Source: Lysobacterales bacterium CG_4_10_14_3_um_filter_64_11
GTDB lineage: Bacteria; Pseudomonadota; Gammaproteobacteria; Xanthomonadales; Xanthomonadaceae
Reading direction: 5' to 3'
Assembly (NCBI GenBank): GCA_002782905.1
Contig: PFJA01000135.1
Location: forward strand, 1,586 to 21,176
Length of the DNA: 19,591 nt
The notes beneath the pieces are model-generated. The model worked only from the letters and a program-made list of their open reading frames with translations, ran no database searches and was not told the DNA's origin. Position 1 is the first letter of the stretch. Every line of letters starts with the position of its first letter. The position numbers were made by a program, and so were the translations under genes. Below are positions 1 to 7,635 of this stretch, in pieces.

Positions 1-1
1 A

Positions 2-205
2 CCGATGCGTGAGCTGGGCATTGCCCACGCCAAGCTGAACGTGAACGGTGGTGCCTGCGCATTGGGCCACCCGATTGGCGCTTCCGGAGCGCGGCTCGTC
101 GTCACCCTGATTCATGCCTTGCGCCTGCGCGGGCTGCATCGCGGCGTCGCATCGTTGTGCATCGGTGGTGGTGAAGCCACCGCAATCGCCATCGAGTTGC
201 TGTGA
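2..205 (+). CDS. Thiolase (acetyl-CoA C-acyltransferase family), 3' end only
   Basis: Only the C-terminal 67 codons lie in the window; the frame is open at the left edge. Visible motifs are the thiolase signature NVNGGACALGHPIGASG, whose GHP histidine is a catalytic residue in the family, and CIGGGEATA, whose cysteine is the second active-site cysteine (the general base). It ends at TGA with no extra tail, which is normal for thiolases. The family either condenses two acetyl-CoA or cleaves beta-ketoacyl-CoA in the cytoplasm. The liuB gene about 860 bp downstream on the same strand suggests a role in leucine or other branched-chain acyl-CoA catabolism, but substrate range cannot be told from this fragment. 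Confidence 0.93.
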   Translation, partial: PMRELGIAHAKLNVNGGACALGHPIGASGARLVVTLIHALRLRGLHRGVASLCIGGGEATAIAIELL

Positions 206-227
206 TGCCGTGGATTGATGCTGCCTA

Positions 228-255
228 TTGACACTGGCGCGCTTCGGATCATGAT
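228..255 (+). promoter_or_regulatory. Candidate sigma70-type promoter for the alanine-rich lipoprotein gene
   Basis: A perfect -35 hexamer TTGACA (228-233) is followed after 16 bp by CATGAT (250-255), a 4-of-6 match to TATAAT. It lies just after the thiolase stop and about 55 bp before the lipoprotein start. A short GCGCG/CGCGC hairpin (261-274) would fall in the 5' leader. This is a pattern match only; the -10 is mediocre. Confidence 0.42.
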
Positions 256-310
256 GGTAAGCGCGCAAACGCGCACAGCCCAACCCTGACGAGAAGAGAG
301 GATTTTGCAT

Positions 311-676
311 ATGTTTATCAACAAGAGCTTGCTGGCCACTGCCTTGGCGTTCGCTCTGGCTGCATGCTCCGGCCCTGCGCCCGAGCCGCAAGCCACAGCC
401 ACTGACGCCGCGGCTGCCGCGGATGATGCCGCATCGACCGCCGGTAATGCCGCCGACGCCGCCAACGCGGCTGCTGACGCTGCCGTTACTGCTGGTGATG
501 CGGCCGACGCCGCCAATGCCGCAGCCGGCGACGCTGCCGACGCCGCGAATGCGGCGGCTGATGCTGCCAATGCGGCTGCTGGCGATGCGGTCGATGCCGC
601 CGGCGATGCGGTTGAAGCCGCGGGCGATGCGGTCGATCAGGCCGCCGAGGATGTCAAGGAATCCACCGGCGGCTGA
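311..676 (+). CDS. Small alanine-rich lipoprotein (Lpp/OprI-like architecture)
   Basis: Predicted 121-residue envelope lipoprotein of unknown function. Residues 1-18 form a signal peptide (Lys5, then a hydrophobic run) ending in the lipobox LAAC, with Cys19 as the lipidation site and Ser20 at +2, which favours outer-membrane sorting. After a short Pro-rich linker the rest is about half alanine, with Asp, Asn and Gly at regular intervals. It shows 11-residue units (DAADAANAAAG) that pass into 7-residue units (DAVDAAG, DAVEAAG, DAVDQAA) and ends in an acidic tail. This looks like a helical alanine-zipper coiled coil of the kind seen in Lpp and OprI, but there is no C-terminal lysine for peptidoglycan attachment. 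The start at 311 is chosen over an in-frame TTG at 305 because GAGAGGA (296-302) sits 8 nt upstream and the signal peptide begins there. Its promoter candidate and terminator suggest a single-gene transcript. Confidence 0.82.
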   Translation: MFINKSLLATALAFALAACSGPAPEPQATATDAAAAADDAASTAGNAADAANAAADAAVTAGDAADAANAAAGDAADAANAAADAANAAAGDAVDAAGDAVEAAGDAVDQAAEDVKESTGG

Positions 677-710
677 TTGCGTCGGCATTGCCGAGCGACA
701 CGCTGGATCG

Positions 711-736
711 ACAAGGCCCGCCTCGGCGGGCCTTGT
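711..736 (+). terminator. Hairpin terminator after the lipoprotein gene
   Basis: ACAAGGCCCGCC (711-722) pairs perfectly with GGCGGGCCTTGT (725-736), leaving only a TC tip, so the real loop is probably four to six bases. It lies 35 bp after the lipoprotein stop. The U tract is weak (TTGTTCGTT), but the long GC-rich stem makes an intrinsic terminator likely. Confidence 0.75.
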
Positions 737-764
737 TCGTTGCTGAGCTGAATCCAACAATTTT

Positions 765-849
765 GTAGCCCGTTGAGGGCACCGGCCGAAACCCGGGGGC
801 GCATCGCGCCCGAAACCCGGGGCGCATCGCGCCCGAAACCCGGGGCTAC
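765..849. repeat. GTAGCCC-bounded repeat array, copy 1 (three 23/24-bp units)
   Basis: The block opens with GTAGCCC and closes with GGGCTAC, a 7-bp terminal inverted repeat. Inside are one 24-bp unit (787-810, one extra G), one 23-bp unit (811-833) and a 12-bp partial unit (834-845), each starting CGAAACCCGGGG. Each full unit also holds the small dyad GGCGC-ATC-GCGCC. It resembles the short interspersed repeats common between genes in Xanthomonadales and other gammaproteobacteria; no function is evident. Confidence 0.8.
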
Positions 850-892
850 CACAACGCGCGCAAACAAGCGCCGCCGCACGCCAAAAATCCCA

Positions 893-960
893 GTAGCCCG
901 GGTTGAGGCGAAGCCGAAACCCGGGGCGCATCGCGCCCGAAACCCGGGGCGCATCGCGCC
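893..960. repeat. GTAGCCCGGG repeat array, copy 2 (two 23-bp units)
   Basis: Starts GTAGCCCGGGTTGAGGCGAA, a fuller version of the head of the array at 765, followed by two identical tandem 23-bp units at 915-937 and 938-960. It lacks the closing GGGCTAC of copy 1 and runs directly into a different hairpin at 962-981. Same orientation as copy 1, 43 bp further on. Confidence 0.8.
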
Positions 961-961
961 G

Positions 962-981
962 CCGCAGGCGGTAACCTGCGG
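962..981. repeat. Short inverted repeat upstream of liuB
   Basis: CCGCAGG (962-968) and CCTGCGG (975-981) form a 7-bp stem with a 6-base loop, directly after the second repeat array. It may be part of the interspersed repeat or a separate hairpin; no U tract follows, so it is not a convincing terminator. Confidence 0.5.
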
Positions 982-1066
982 ATGCGTGGCGGCGTGCTTT
1001 CCGCGCGATCACCGCCCAGGCTGAGGCCGCGGTATCCTTGACCATCCAACCGCCATTGCCTTGCCC

Positions 1067-2674
<1,608 letters not shown>

Positions 2675-2679
2675 GCATT

Positions 2680-2931
2680 TCAGCGGCCCGAGGTCTTCTC
2701 GCAACCACCACAGGCGCTACCCACCGCGCACCTGGCAGCGACCGCCGGCGGCGGTGCCAGCTTGCGCCCGAGCCGGCGTTGCCAGGCCGGACGCGATGAC
2801 GCCATCAGCCACAACGCCAGACGCACCCGCACCGCGCGCAGCACTGCCGGAAATTGCCGCCGAGTGACATAGCCGACGCTCCACAGCAACGCCAGAGCGA
2901 GCAACACATATTGCCATGCCATGGCGTGCAT
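2680..2931 (-). CDS. Small membrane protein with C-terminal cysteine cluster, downstream of feoB
   Basis: An 83-residue protein: one hydrophobic helix near the N-terminus (residues about 4-18, YVLLALALLWSVGYV), a basic amphipathic middle (many Arg), and a C-terminal CX5CX2C cluster reading CAVGSACGGC. ATG 2931 is chosen because GGGAG (2945-2941) lies 9 nt upstream and it begins one base after the feoB stop; ATG 2922 is also possible. The position suggests cotranscription and probably coupled translation with feoB. Small proteins of this layout (one helix, cysteine-rich tail) are commonly encoded beside feoB; it resembles the group I recall as DUF6587 in Xanthomonadales and is analogous to the FeoB-associated cysteine-rich proteins. 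A role in binding or handing on Fe(II) at the inner face of the membrane is inference only. It is not FeoC, which is a winged-helix protein. Confidence 0.8.
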   Translation of the reverse strand: MHAMAWQYVLLALALLWSVGYVTRRQFPAVLRAVRVRLALWLMASSRPAWQRRLGRKLAPPPAVAARCAVGSACGGCEKTSGR

Positions 2932-2932
2932 C

Positions 2933-4780
2933 TCAGCCTGCTCCCAGCCACAGCGCCAGGCGATAGGTGGCCCACGCGGCCAGATAGGCGAGCGCGAACA
3001 GATAACCAGCAGCGATACCCACCTGCCGCCATGAGTTGGTTTCGCGCCGGATCGTGGCCAGCGTCGAAACGCATTGCGGCGCATAGACGAACCAGACCAG
3101 CAGCGACAGCGCCGTTGCCAACGACCAGTCCTGCGCCAGCAGCGGCGACAGGGCCTGCGCCGCCTGATCGTCGGCCGCGACCGCGTAGACGGTCGCCAGC
3201 GATGACACCATCACTTCCCGTGCGGCCATGGTCGGAATCAGGGCAATGCAGATGCGCCAGTCAAAACCGATGGGCGCGAACAACAGCGTCATGGCGTGAC
3301 CGATGCGACCGGCAAAACTGTAATCGATCGCGGCGCCGGTGGCACCTGCCGGCATCGCCGGATACGACAACAAAAACCACAGCAACACCGTCATCGCCAG
3401 GATGATGCCACCGACCCGGCGCAGGAAGATCAGCGCGCGTTCCCATAATCCCAACAGCAGGTCGCGCGGGTGCGGCAGGCGGTACGACGGCAGTTCCAGT
3501 AACAACGGGTGTTCACCGCGATCACGGCGCCAGCGCTTCATCACATAGGCCACCGCCAGCGCGCTGACGATGCCAAACACATACAGCGAAAACAACACCA
3601 GCCCTTGCAGGTTCAATACGCCCAGCACTTGCCGCCGCGGAATGAACGCACCGATCAACAGTGCATACACCGGCAGCCGCGCCGAACAGGTCATCAACGG
3701 CGCCACCAGAATGGTCGCCAGGCGATCACGCGGATCGGCAATCGAACGCGCCGCCATGATGCCGGGCACGGCACAGGCAAAGCTTGACAGCAATGGGATG
3801 AATGAACGCCCGGACAGCCCGGCTGACGCCATGGTGTGATCGAGCAAAAACGCGGCACGCGGCAAATAGCCGCTTTCCTCCAACAGCAAAATGAAGGTGA
3901 ACAGGATCAGGATCTGCGGCAAAAACACCAACACCGCACCGATGCCGGCAATCACCCCATCCACCAGCAAACTGCGCAACGGGCCATCGGGCAACAGCCC
4001 GTAGGTCCAAACCCCGAGTGCGCTGATCGCCGTGTCGATGGCGTCCATCAGCGGCGCTGCCCAAATGTAAACCGCCTGAAACATCACGAACATCAGAGCC
4101 GCCAAAACCGCGATGCCCCAGACCGGATGCAGCAGTACACGATCAAGGCGCTCATTCAATGCCGGGACGTGGGCCGGCAGGTGAACCGCAGCGGCCAGCA
4201 AGCGCCGCACTTCGGCGTGCATCTCCGGCTTCGACAGCGCAACCGCGCTCGCTGGCGTTGGCTGCCAGGAAAACGCATCGAGCGCCTGCACCAGCACATC
4301 GGTGCCGCCGCGCCGCACGGCGATGGTTTCCAATACCGGCAGACCCAGGCCCGCCGACAGCACTGCGGTATCAATGTGGATGCCACGGCGGGCGGCCGCA
4401 TCCATCATGTTCAAGGCCACCATCATCGGCCGCCCGAGCGCGCGCAACTCCAGCACAAAACGCAAGTGCAGGCGCAGATTGGTGGCATCGATCACACACA
4501 CCATGATCTCGGGTGCACGCTCGTCGGGATGCATGCCACGACAGACGTCGCGGGTGATCACCTCTTCCAGGCTGACCGCATCCAGACTGTAGGCGCCGGG
4601 CAGATCCAGCACCCGATAATGCCGGCCGGCTGCGGACTGGAAATGGCCCTCCTTGCGCTCGACGGTGACGCCCGGATAGTTGGCGACCTTCTGGCGGCTG
4701 CCGGTGAGCCGATTGAACAAGGCGGTCTTGCCGCAATTGGGGTTGCCAACCAAGGCAATGTGCATCGCCGTGGTGCTCAT
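2933..4780 (-). CDS. feoB: Ferrous iron transporter FeoB
   Basis: GTP-gated Fe(II) permease of the inner membrane, 615 residues. The N-terminal G domain shows G1 GNPNCGKT (12-19), G2 YPGVTVE around Thr39, G3 DLPG (59-62) and G4 NMMD (124-127). After a helical linker come two Gate-type membrane regions, including FACAVPGIMAARS and TCSARLPVYALLIGAF with the conserved pore cysteines, and AAREVMVSSLATVYAV. The protein is shorter than the roughly 770-residue E. coli form, which is usual for this lineage. The start ATG overlaps the feoA stop by one base (TGATG), so translation is probably coupled. The reading frame stays open far upstream (to 5158), but the G domain begins at 4780 and the extra part is antisense to the intergenic region. 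Confidence 0.96.
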   Translation of the reverse strand: MSTTAMHIALVGNPNCGKTALFNRLTGSRQKVANYPGVTVERKEGHFQSAAGRHYRVLDLPGAYSLDAVSLEEVITRDVCRGMHPDERAPEIMVCVIDATNLRLHLRFVLELRALGRPMMVALNMMDAAARRGIHIDTAVLSAGLGLPVLETIAVRRGGTDVLVQALDAFSWQPTPASAVALSKPEMHAEVRRLLAAAVHLPAHVPALNERLDRVLLHPVWGIAVLAALMFVMFQAVYIWAAPLMDAIDTAISALGVWTYGLLPDGPLRSLLVDGVIAGIGAVLVFLPQILILFTFILLLEESGYLPRAAFLLDHTMASAGLSGRSFIPLLSSFACAVPGIMAARSIADPRDRLATILVAPLMTCSARLPVYALLIGAFIPRRQVLGVLNLQGLVLFSLYVFGIVSALAVAYVMKRWRRDRGEHPLLLELPSYRLPHPRDLLLGLWERALIFLRRVGGIILAMTVLLWFLLSYPAMPAGATGAAIDYSFAGRIGHAMTLLFAPIGFDWRICIALIPTMAAREVMVSSLATVYAVAADDQAAQALSPLLAQDWSLATALSLLVWFVYAPQCVSTLATIRRETNSWRQVGIAAGYLFALAYLAAWATYRLALWLGAG

Positions 4781-5025
4781 CACGACACCGCACCCAGCGC
4801 TACCCGCACCCGGTTCGCCTCGGCAATGCGCAAGGCAAAGCGGGTGAAGCCAATCTGCACCGCCAGCGGTTCGCCAGCAAGCGGGCCACGCGCGATCACC
4901 CGCACCGGCTCGCCCTCGACGAAGCCCAGATCCTGCAACCGGCGCGCAATCGCATCGGCCTCGCCCACGCTTTCGACGCCAGCGATCACCGCCATGACTC
5001 CTTGTGCCAGTTGTGACAGCAGCAT
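4780..5025 (-). CDS. feoA: FeoA-family SH3-like protein
   Basis: Cytoplasmic partner of FeoB, 81 residues, with the FeoA beta-barrel pattern (ARRLQDLGFVEGEPVRVIARGPLAGEP, shown here in part, then VQIGFTRFALR). ATG 5025 gives the normal FeoA length and has AGG about 9 nt upstream; an in-frame extension to 5067 would run through the Fur-like operator and is rejected. First gene of a three-gene operon feoA-feoB-cysteine-ended membrane protein. Confidence 0.92.
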   Translation of the reverse strand: MLLSQLAQGVMAVIAGVESVGEADAIARRLQDLGFVEGEPVRVIARGPLAGEPLAVQIGFTRFALRIAEANRVRVALGAVS

Positions 5026-5039
5026 CGTCTTGACCTGCG

Positions 5040-5058
5040 AATGCGAATTGATCGTATT
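5040..5058. promoter_or_regulatory. Fur-box-like operator upstream of feoA
   Basis: AATGCGAATTGATCGTATT is a 19-bp dyad in which AATGCGA and TCGTATT match as an inverted repeat at 6 of 7 positions around ATTGA. It agrees at 13 of 19 positions with the pseudomonad-type Fur sequence AATGAGAATTATTCTCATT. It starts 15 bp before the feoA start codon, where iron-loaded Fur would block transcription or elongation. The match and location support it; no binding evidence exists in the sequence. Confidence 0.55.
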
Positions 5059-5143
5059 TTGACACACTTTCAGGCGAACCGCACACCCTCGGCAACACCA
5101 ACGCTTGACCCGGTTCAGTCACCCCGAACGCGATTGTGCCCAC

Positions 5144-5186
5144 TACAATGCAAGGCAATATTGACGCACGTCAGAAACGGAAGAAG
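5144..5186 (+). promoter_or_regulatory. -10-like hexamer and ribosome-binding site for the acylase gene
   Basis: TACAAT (5144-5149) matches the -10 consensus at 5 of 6 positions, but no good -35 is found at 16-18 bp. GGAAGAAG (5179-5186) is a good Shine-Dalgarno sequence 4 nt before the ATG at 5191 and decides that start. The 165-bp region is shared with the divergent feoA. Confidence 0.4.
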
Positions 5187-5190
5187 AATC

Positions 5191-7608
5191 ATGCGCAAGT
5201 GGTTGCGGTGGGGCGCGATACTGGGGCTGGTTGTTTTGTCGGGCGGCGTCGCAGTCGCCTGTTGGGCGCTGGCGGCCAGTCGGGCGGCACTCGATGGTGA
5301 TCTCACCGTAAGCGGCTTGTCGGCACCGGCCAGCGTGCACCGCGACCGTCTGGGTGTGGTCACCATTGACGCCAGCAACGAGCGCGACGCCATGCGCGCG
5401 CTCGGCTTCGTCCATGCCCAGGAGCGTTTCTTCGAAATGGACCTGATGCGCCGCTCCGCTGCTGGCGAGTTGTCGGCGCTGTTTGGCCCGGTTGCGCTGG
5501 AGCGCGACAAGCAGGCGCGGATGCACCGCCTGCGCGCGCGGGTGGATGCCGATCTGGCGCATATGGCCGGTACCCAACTGGCCACCATCACCGCCTACGC
5601 TGAGGGCGTCGACGCCGGGCTCGCTGCCCTGCGCGCACGGCCATGGCCTTACCTGCTGTTGCGCACGCAACCCGAACCGTGGCGCATCAGCGACACCGCA
5701 TTGGCCGGCTATGCGCTGTTCTTCGATCTGCACGATGAGAACAACCGCCGTGAACTGAGCCTGTGGCGCATCCGGCAAGTGGTGCCCGATGCGCTGTATC
5801 GCCTGATCGCGGTCAACGGCAGTGAATGGGACGCCCCGCTGCTGGGCGAGCCCTACGGCAATGCGCCGCTGCCGGGGCCGGAGGTGCTCGATCTGCGAAC
5901 CCTGCCGACACCAGAAAATGACGACGACCTGCGCGTCATCAACGCGCATCCGCTGGCGGCGCAGACGCCACGCGAAGGCAGCAATTTCGCCGAACCGCTG
6001 CTGCCGGGCAGCAATAATTTCGCCGTGGCCGGCGCGCTGACGGCCGACGGCCGCGCTATCGTCGCCAACGACATGCACCTGGGCCTGCGCGCCCCCAACA
6101 TCTGGTTCCGCGCCCGCCTGCGTTATCCCGACCGCCGTGCGCCAACAGGCCAGGTCGATGTCAGTGGCTTCACCCTGCCTGGTGTGCCGGCGGTGATTGT
6201 CGGCAGCAACAGCCATATCGCCTGGGGTTTCACCAACGCTTACGGCGACTGGCTGGACTGGTACCGCGTGCAGTACACCGACGCCAGCCACACCCGCTAC
6301 GCGACACCAGACGGTGACCAGCCGGTGCGGGTGAGCCAGGAGCGAATCGTGGTGAAAGGCGCGCCCGACACCCTGCTCGCGGTGCGCGAAACCCGCTGGG
6401 GACCAATCATGGCGCACGATGGCGACGATGGCCTGGCTCTGCGCTGGACGGCGCATCAGGGGGGTTTGAACTTCGACCTTGGCGATTTTGCCCATGCCGC
6501 CGATCTGGACGCGGCGTTGGTCATCGCGCGCGGTGTCGGTATTCCCGCGCAGAACCTGCTGATTGCCGATGCCAGCGGCCGCATTGCCTGGCAATTGCTT
6601 GGTCGTATCCCGCACCGGGTGGGTGGCTGCGACCCCCGCGCACCGCTCGATCCGATGGCCGGTTGCGATTGGGAGGGCTTCGAGCCACAGCCGCCGCAAC
6701 TCATCGATCCGCCGGCGCAGCGTCTGTGGAGCGCCAACGCGCGCGTGGCCGATGGCGAAGCATTGGCCATGATCGGCGACTCCGGCTACGCCCTGGGCGC
6801 GCGTGCCGCGCAGATCCGTGATGGCCTGTTCGCCCGCGAGCAGTTCACCGAGGCCGATCTGTTGGCAATCCAACGTGATGATCGCAGCGTGTTCCTGAGC
6901 CGCTGGCATCGGCTCATGCAAGCACAGGCGAACACTGCCGGCGATGACGCGCTTGACCAACTGGCGGCGCTGGCTGCGTCGTGGGATGAACACGCCAGCA
7001 CCACAGCGCGCAGCTACCCACTGGTGCGTGCTTGGCGTCTGGCGGTGATCAAGCGCATCGAGTTGGGTTTGCTGGCGCCGGCGCGGGTTGCCCTCGGCGC
7101 GGACATCGCCATGCCGTATCTGGCGCAGATCGAAGGCGTTGCCTGGCCGCTGGTCGAAACCCAGCCTGCACATTTGCTGGCGCGCCGCTTTGCCAGTTGG
7201 CAGGCATTGTTCGGCGATGCCGCGCGTGAAGTCCTCGATTCCGCCGAGGTCGACGCATCCGGACAGGCACGGCCGTGGGGCGAGCGCAACCCGGCGGCGA
7301 TCTGTCATCCCTTGGCCAATGCGTTGCCGAGCGTGTTGCGCGCCACGCTGTGCATGGCGTTTGACCCGCTACCGGGCGACAACAACATGCCACGCGTACA
7401 AGGCCCGGCGTTTGGCGCCAGCGAGCGCATGGTGGTGGCGCCGGGACACGAAGCACAAGGCGTGATCCACATGCCGGGCGGAACCAGCGGCAACCCACTG
7501 TCCCCGTTCTGGGCGGCGGGTCATGATGATTGGGTGCAAGGCAAGCACACGCCCTTCCTGCCGGGCGAAACCCGCCACACGCTGCGTCTGAGTCCAGGGC
7601 GAGACTGA
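5191..7608 (+). CDS. Penicillin-acylase-family Ntn hydrolase, exported
   Basis: An 805-residue amidohydrolase precursor, expected to act in the periplasm. Residues about 8-29 form a signal peptide or signal anchor after MRKWLR. The alpha-chain region follows (LGFVHAQERFFEMDLMRR). The autoprocessing site is Gly273-Ser274 in PGSNNFAVAG, where Ser274 would become the N-terminal nucleophile of the beta chain. Asn455 in PAQNLLIADASG fits the oxyanion-hole asparagine, and the C-terminus has the family block GGTSGNPLSPFW. Two close cysteine pairs (480/492 and 705/721) fit periplasmic disulfides. Family members cleave amide bonds in beta-lactams, N-acyl homoserine lactones, lipopeptides or other acyl amides; the substrate here cannot be told. 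ATG 5191 is preferred to ATG 5041 because of the ribosome-binding site and signal peptide. It appears to be a single gene, convergent with yhdP. Confidence 0.93.
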   Translation: MRKWLRWGAILGLVVLSGGVAVACWALAASRAALDGDLTVSGLSAPASVHRDRLGVVTIDASNERDAMRALGFVHAQERFFEMDLMRRSAAGELSALFGPVALERDKQARMHRLRARVDADLAHMAGTQLATITAYAEGVDAGLAALRARPWPYLLLRTQPEPWRISDTALAGYALFFDLHDENNRRELSLWRIRQVVPDALYRLIAVNGSEWDAPLLGEPYGNAPLPGPEVLDLRTLPTPENDDDLRVINAHPLAAQTPREGSNFAEPLLPGSNNFAVAGALTADGRAIVANDMHLGLRAPNIWFRARLRYPDRRAPTGQVDVSGFTLPGVPAVIVGSNSHIAWGFTNAYGDWLDWYRVQYTDASHTRYATPDGDQPVRVSQERIVVKGAPDTLLAVRETRWGPIMAHDGDDGLALRWTAHQGGLNFDLGDFAHAADLDAALVIARGVGIPAQNLLIADASGRIAWQLLGRIPHRVGGCDPRAPLDPMAGCDWEGFEPQPPQLIDPPAQRLWSANARVADGEALAMIGDSGYALGARAAQIRDGLFAREQFTEADLLAIQRDDRSVFLSRWHRLMQAQANTAGDDALDQLAALAASWDEHASTTARSYPLVRAWRLAVIKRIELGLLAPARVALGADIAMPYLAQIEGVAWPLVETQPAHLLARRFASWQALFGDAAREVLDSAEVDASGQARPWGERNPAAICHPLANALPSVLRATLCMAFDPLPGDNNMPRVQGPAFGASERMVVAPGHEAQGVIHMPGGTSGNPLSPFWAAGHDDWVQGKHTPFLPGETRHTLRLSPGRD

Positions 7609-7635
7609 CCGCGCACGATCCGCAACCCCGGTTCG

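Larger units (their letters stand above)
677..1066. other. Intergenic stretch with terminator and repeat arrays, no gene
   Basis: This 390-bp gap between the lipoprotein gene and liuB holds a terminator-like hairpin, two arrays of a 23-bp GC-rich repeat and a further hairpin, each listed separately. Open frames here on both strands simply translate the repeats (Pro-Gly-Phe or Arg-Val-Ser runs) and have no convincing start. I see no strong promoter just before liuB; TATCCT at 1033-1038 is a weak -10 candidate without a good -35. Confidence 0.7.

Noticed and set aside
112..570. 152-codon minus-strand open frame opposite the lipoprotein gene
   Set aside because: It is an alanine/serine-rich mirror of the repeats in the plus-strand gene, which has a signal peptide, lipobox and ribosome-binding site; the frame also runs into the thiolase.
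765..960. Possible CRISPR array
   Set aside because: The 23-bp units are directly adjacent without unique spacers, and no cas gene is nearby.
773..1024. Open frames through the repeat arrays on both strands
   Set aside because: They only translate the repeat units and have neither a plausible start nor any resemblance to a family.
3836..5062. 408-codon plus-strand open frame opposite feoB and feoA
   Set aside because: Gln/His/Arg-rich shadow crossing two real genes and the Fur-like site.
4781..5158. N-terminal extension of feoB to 5158
   Set aside because: It would overlap all of feoA in another frame and places nothing recognisable before the G1 motif; ATG 4780 is coupled to the feoA stop.
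5143..7308. 721-codon minus-strand open frame opposite the acylase gene
   Set aside because: Long antisense frames are expected in high-GC coding DNA. The translation has no recognisable domain, while the plus strand has intact catalytic motifs.
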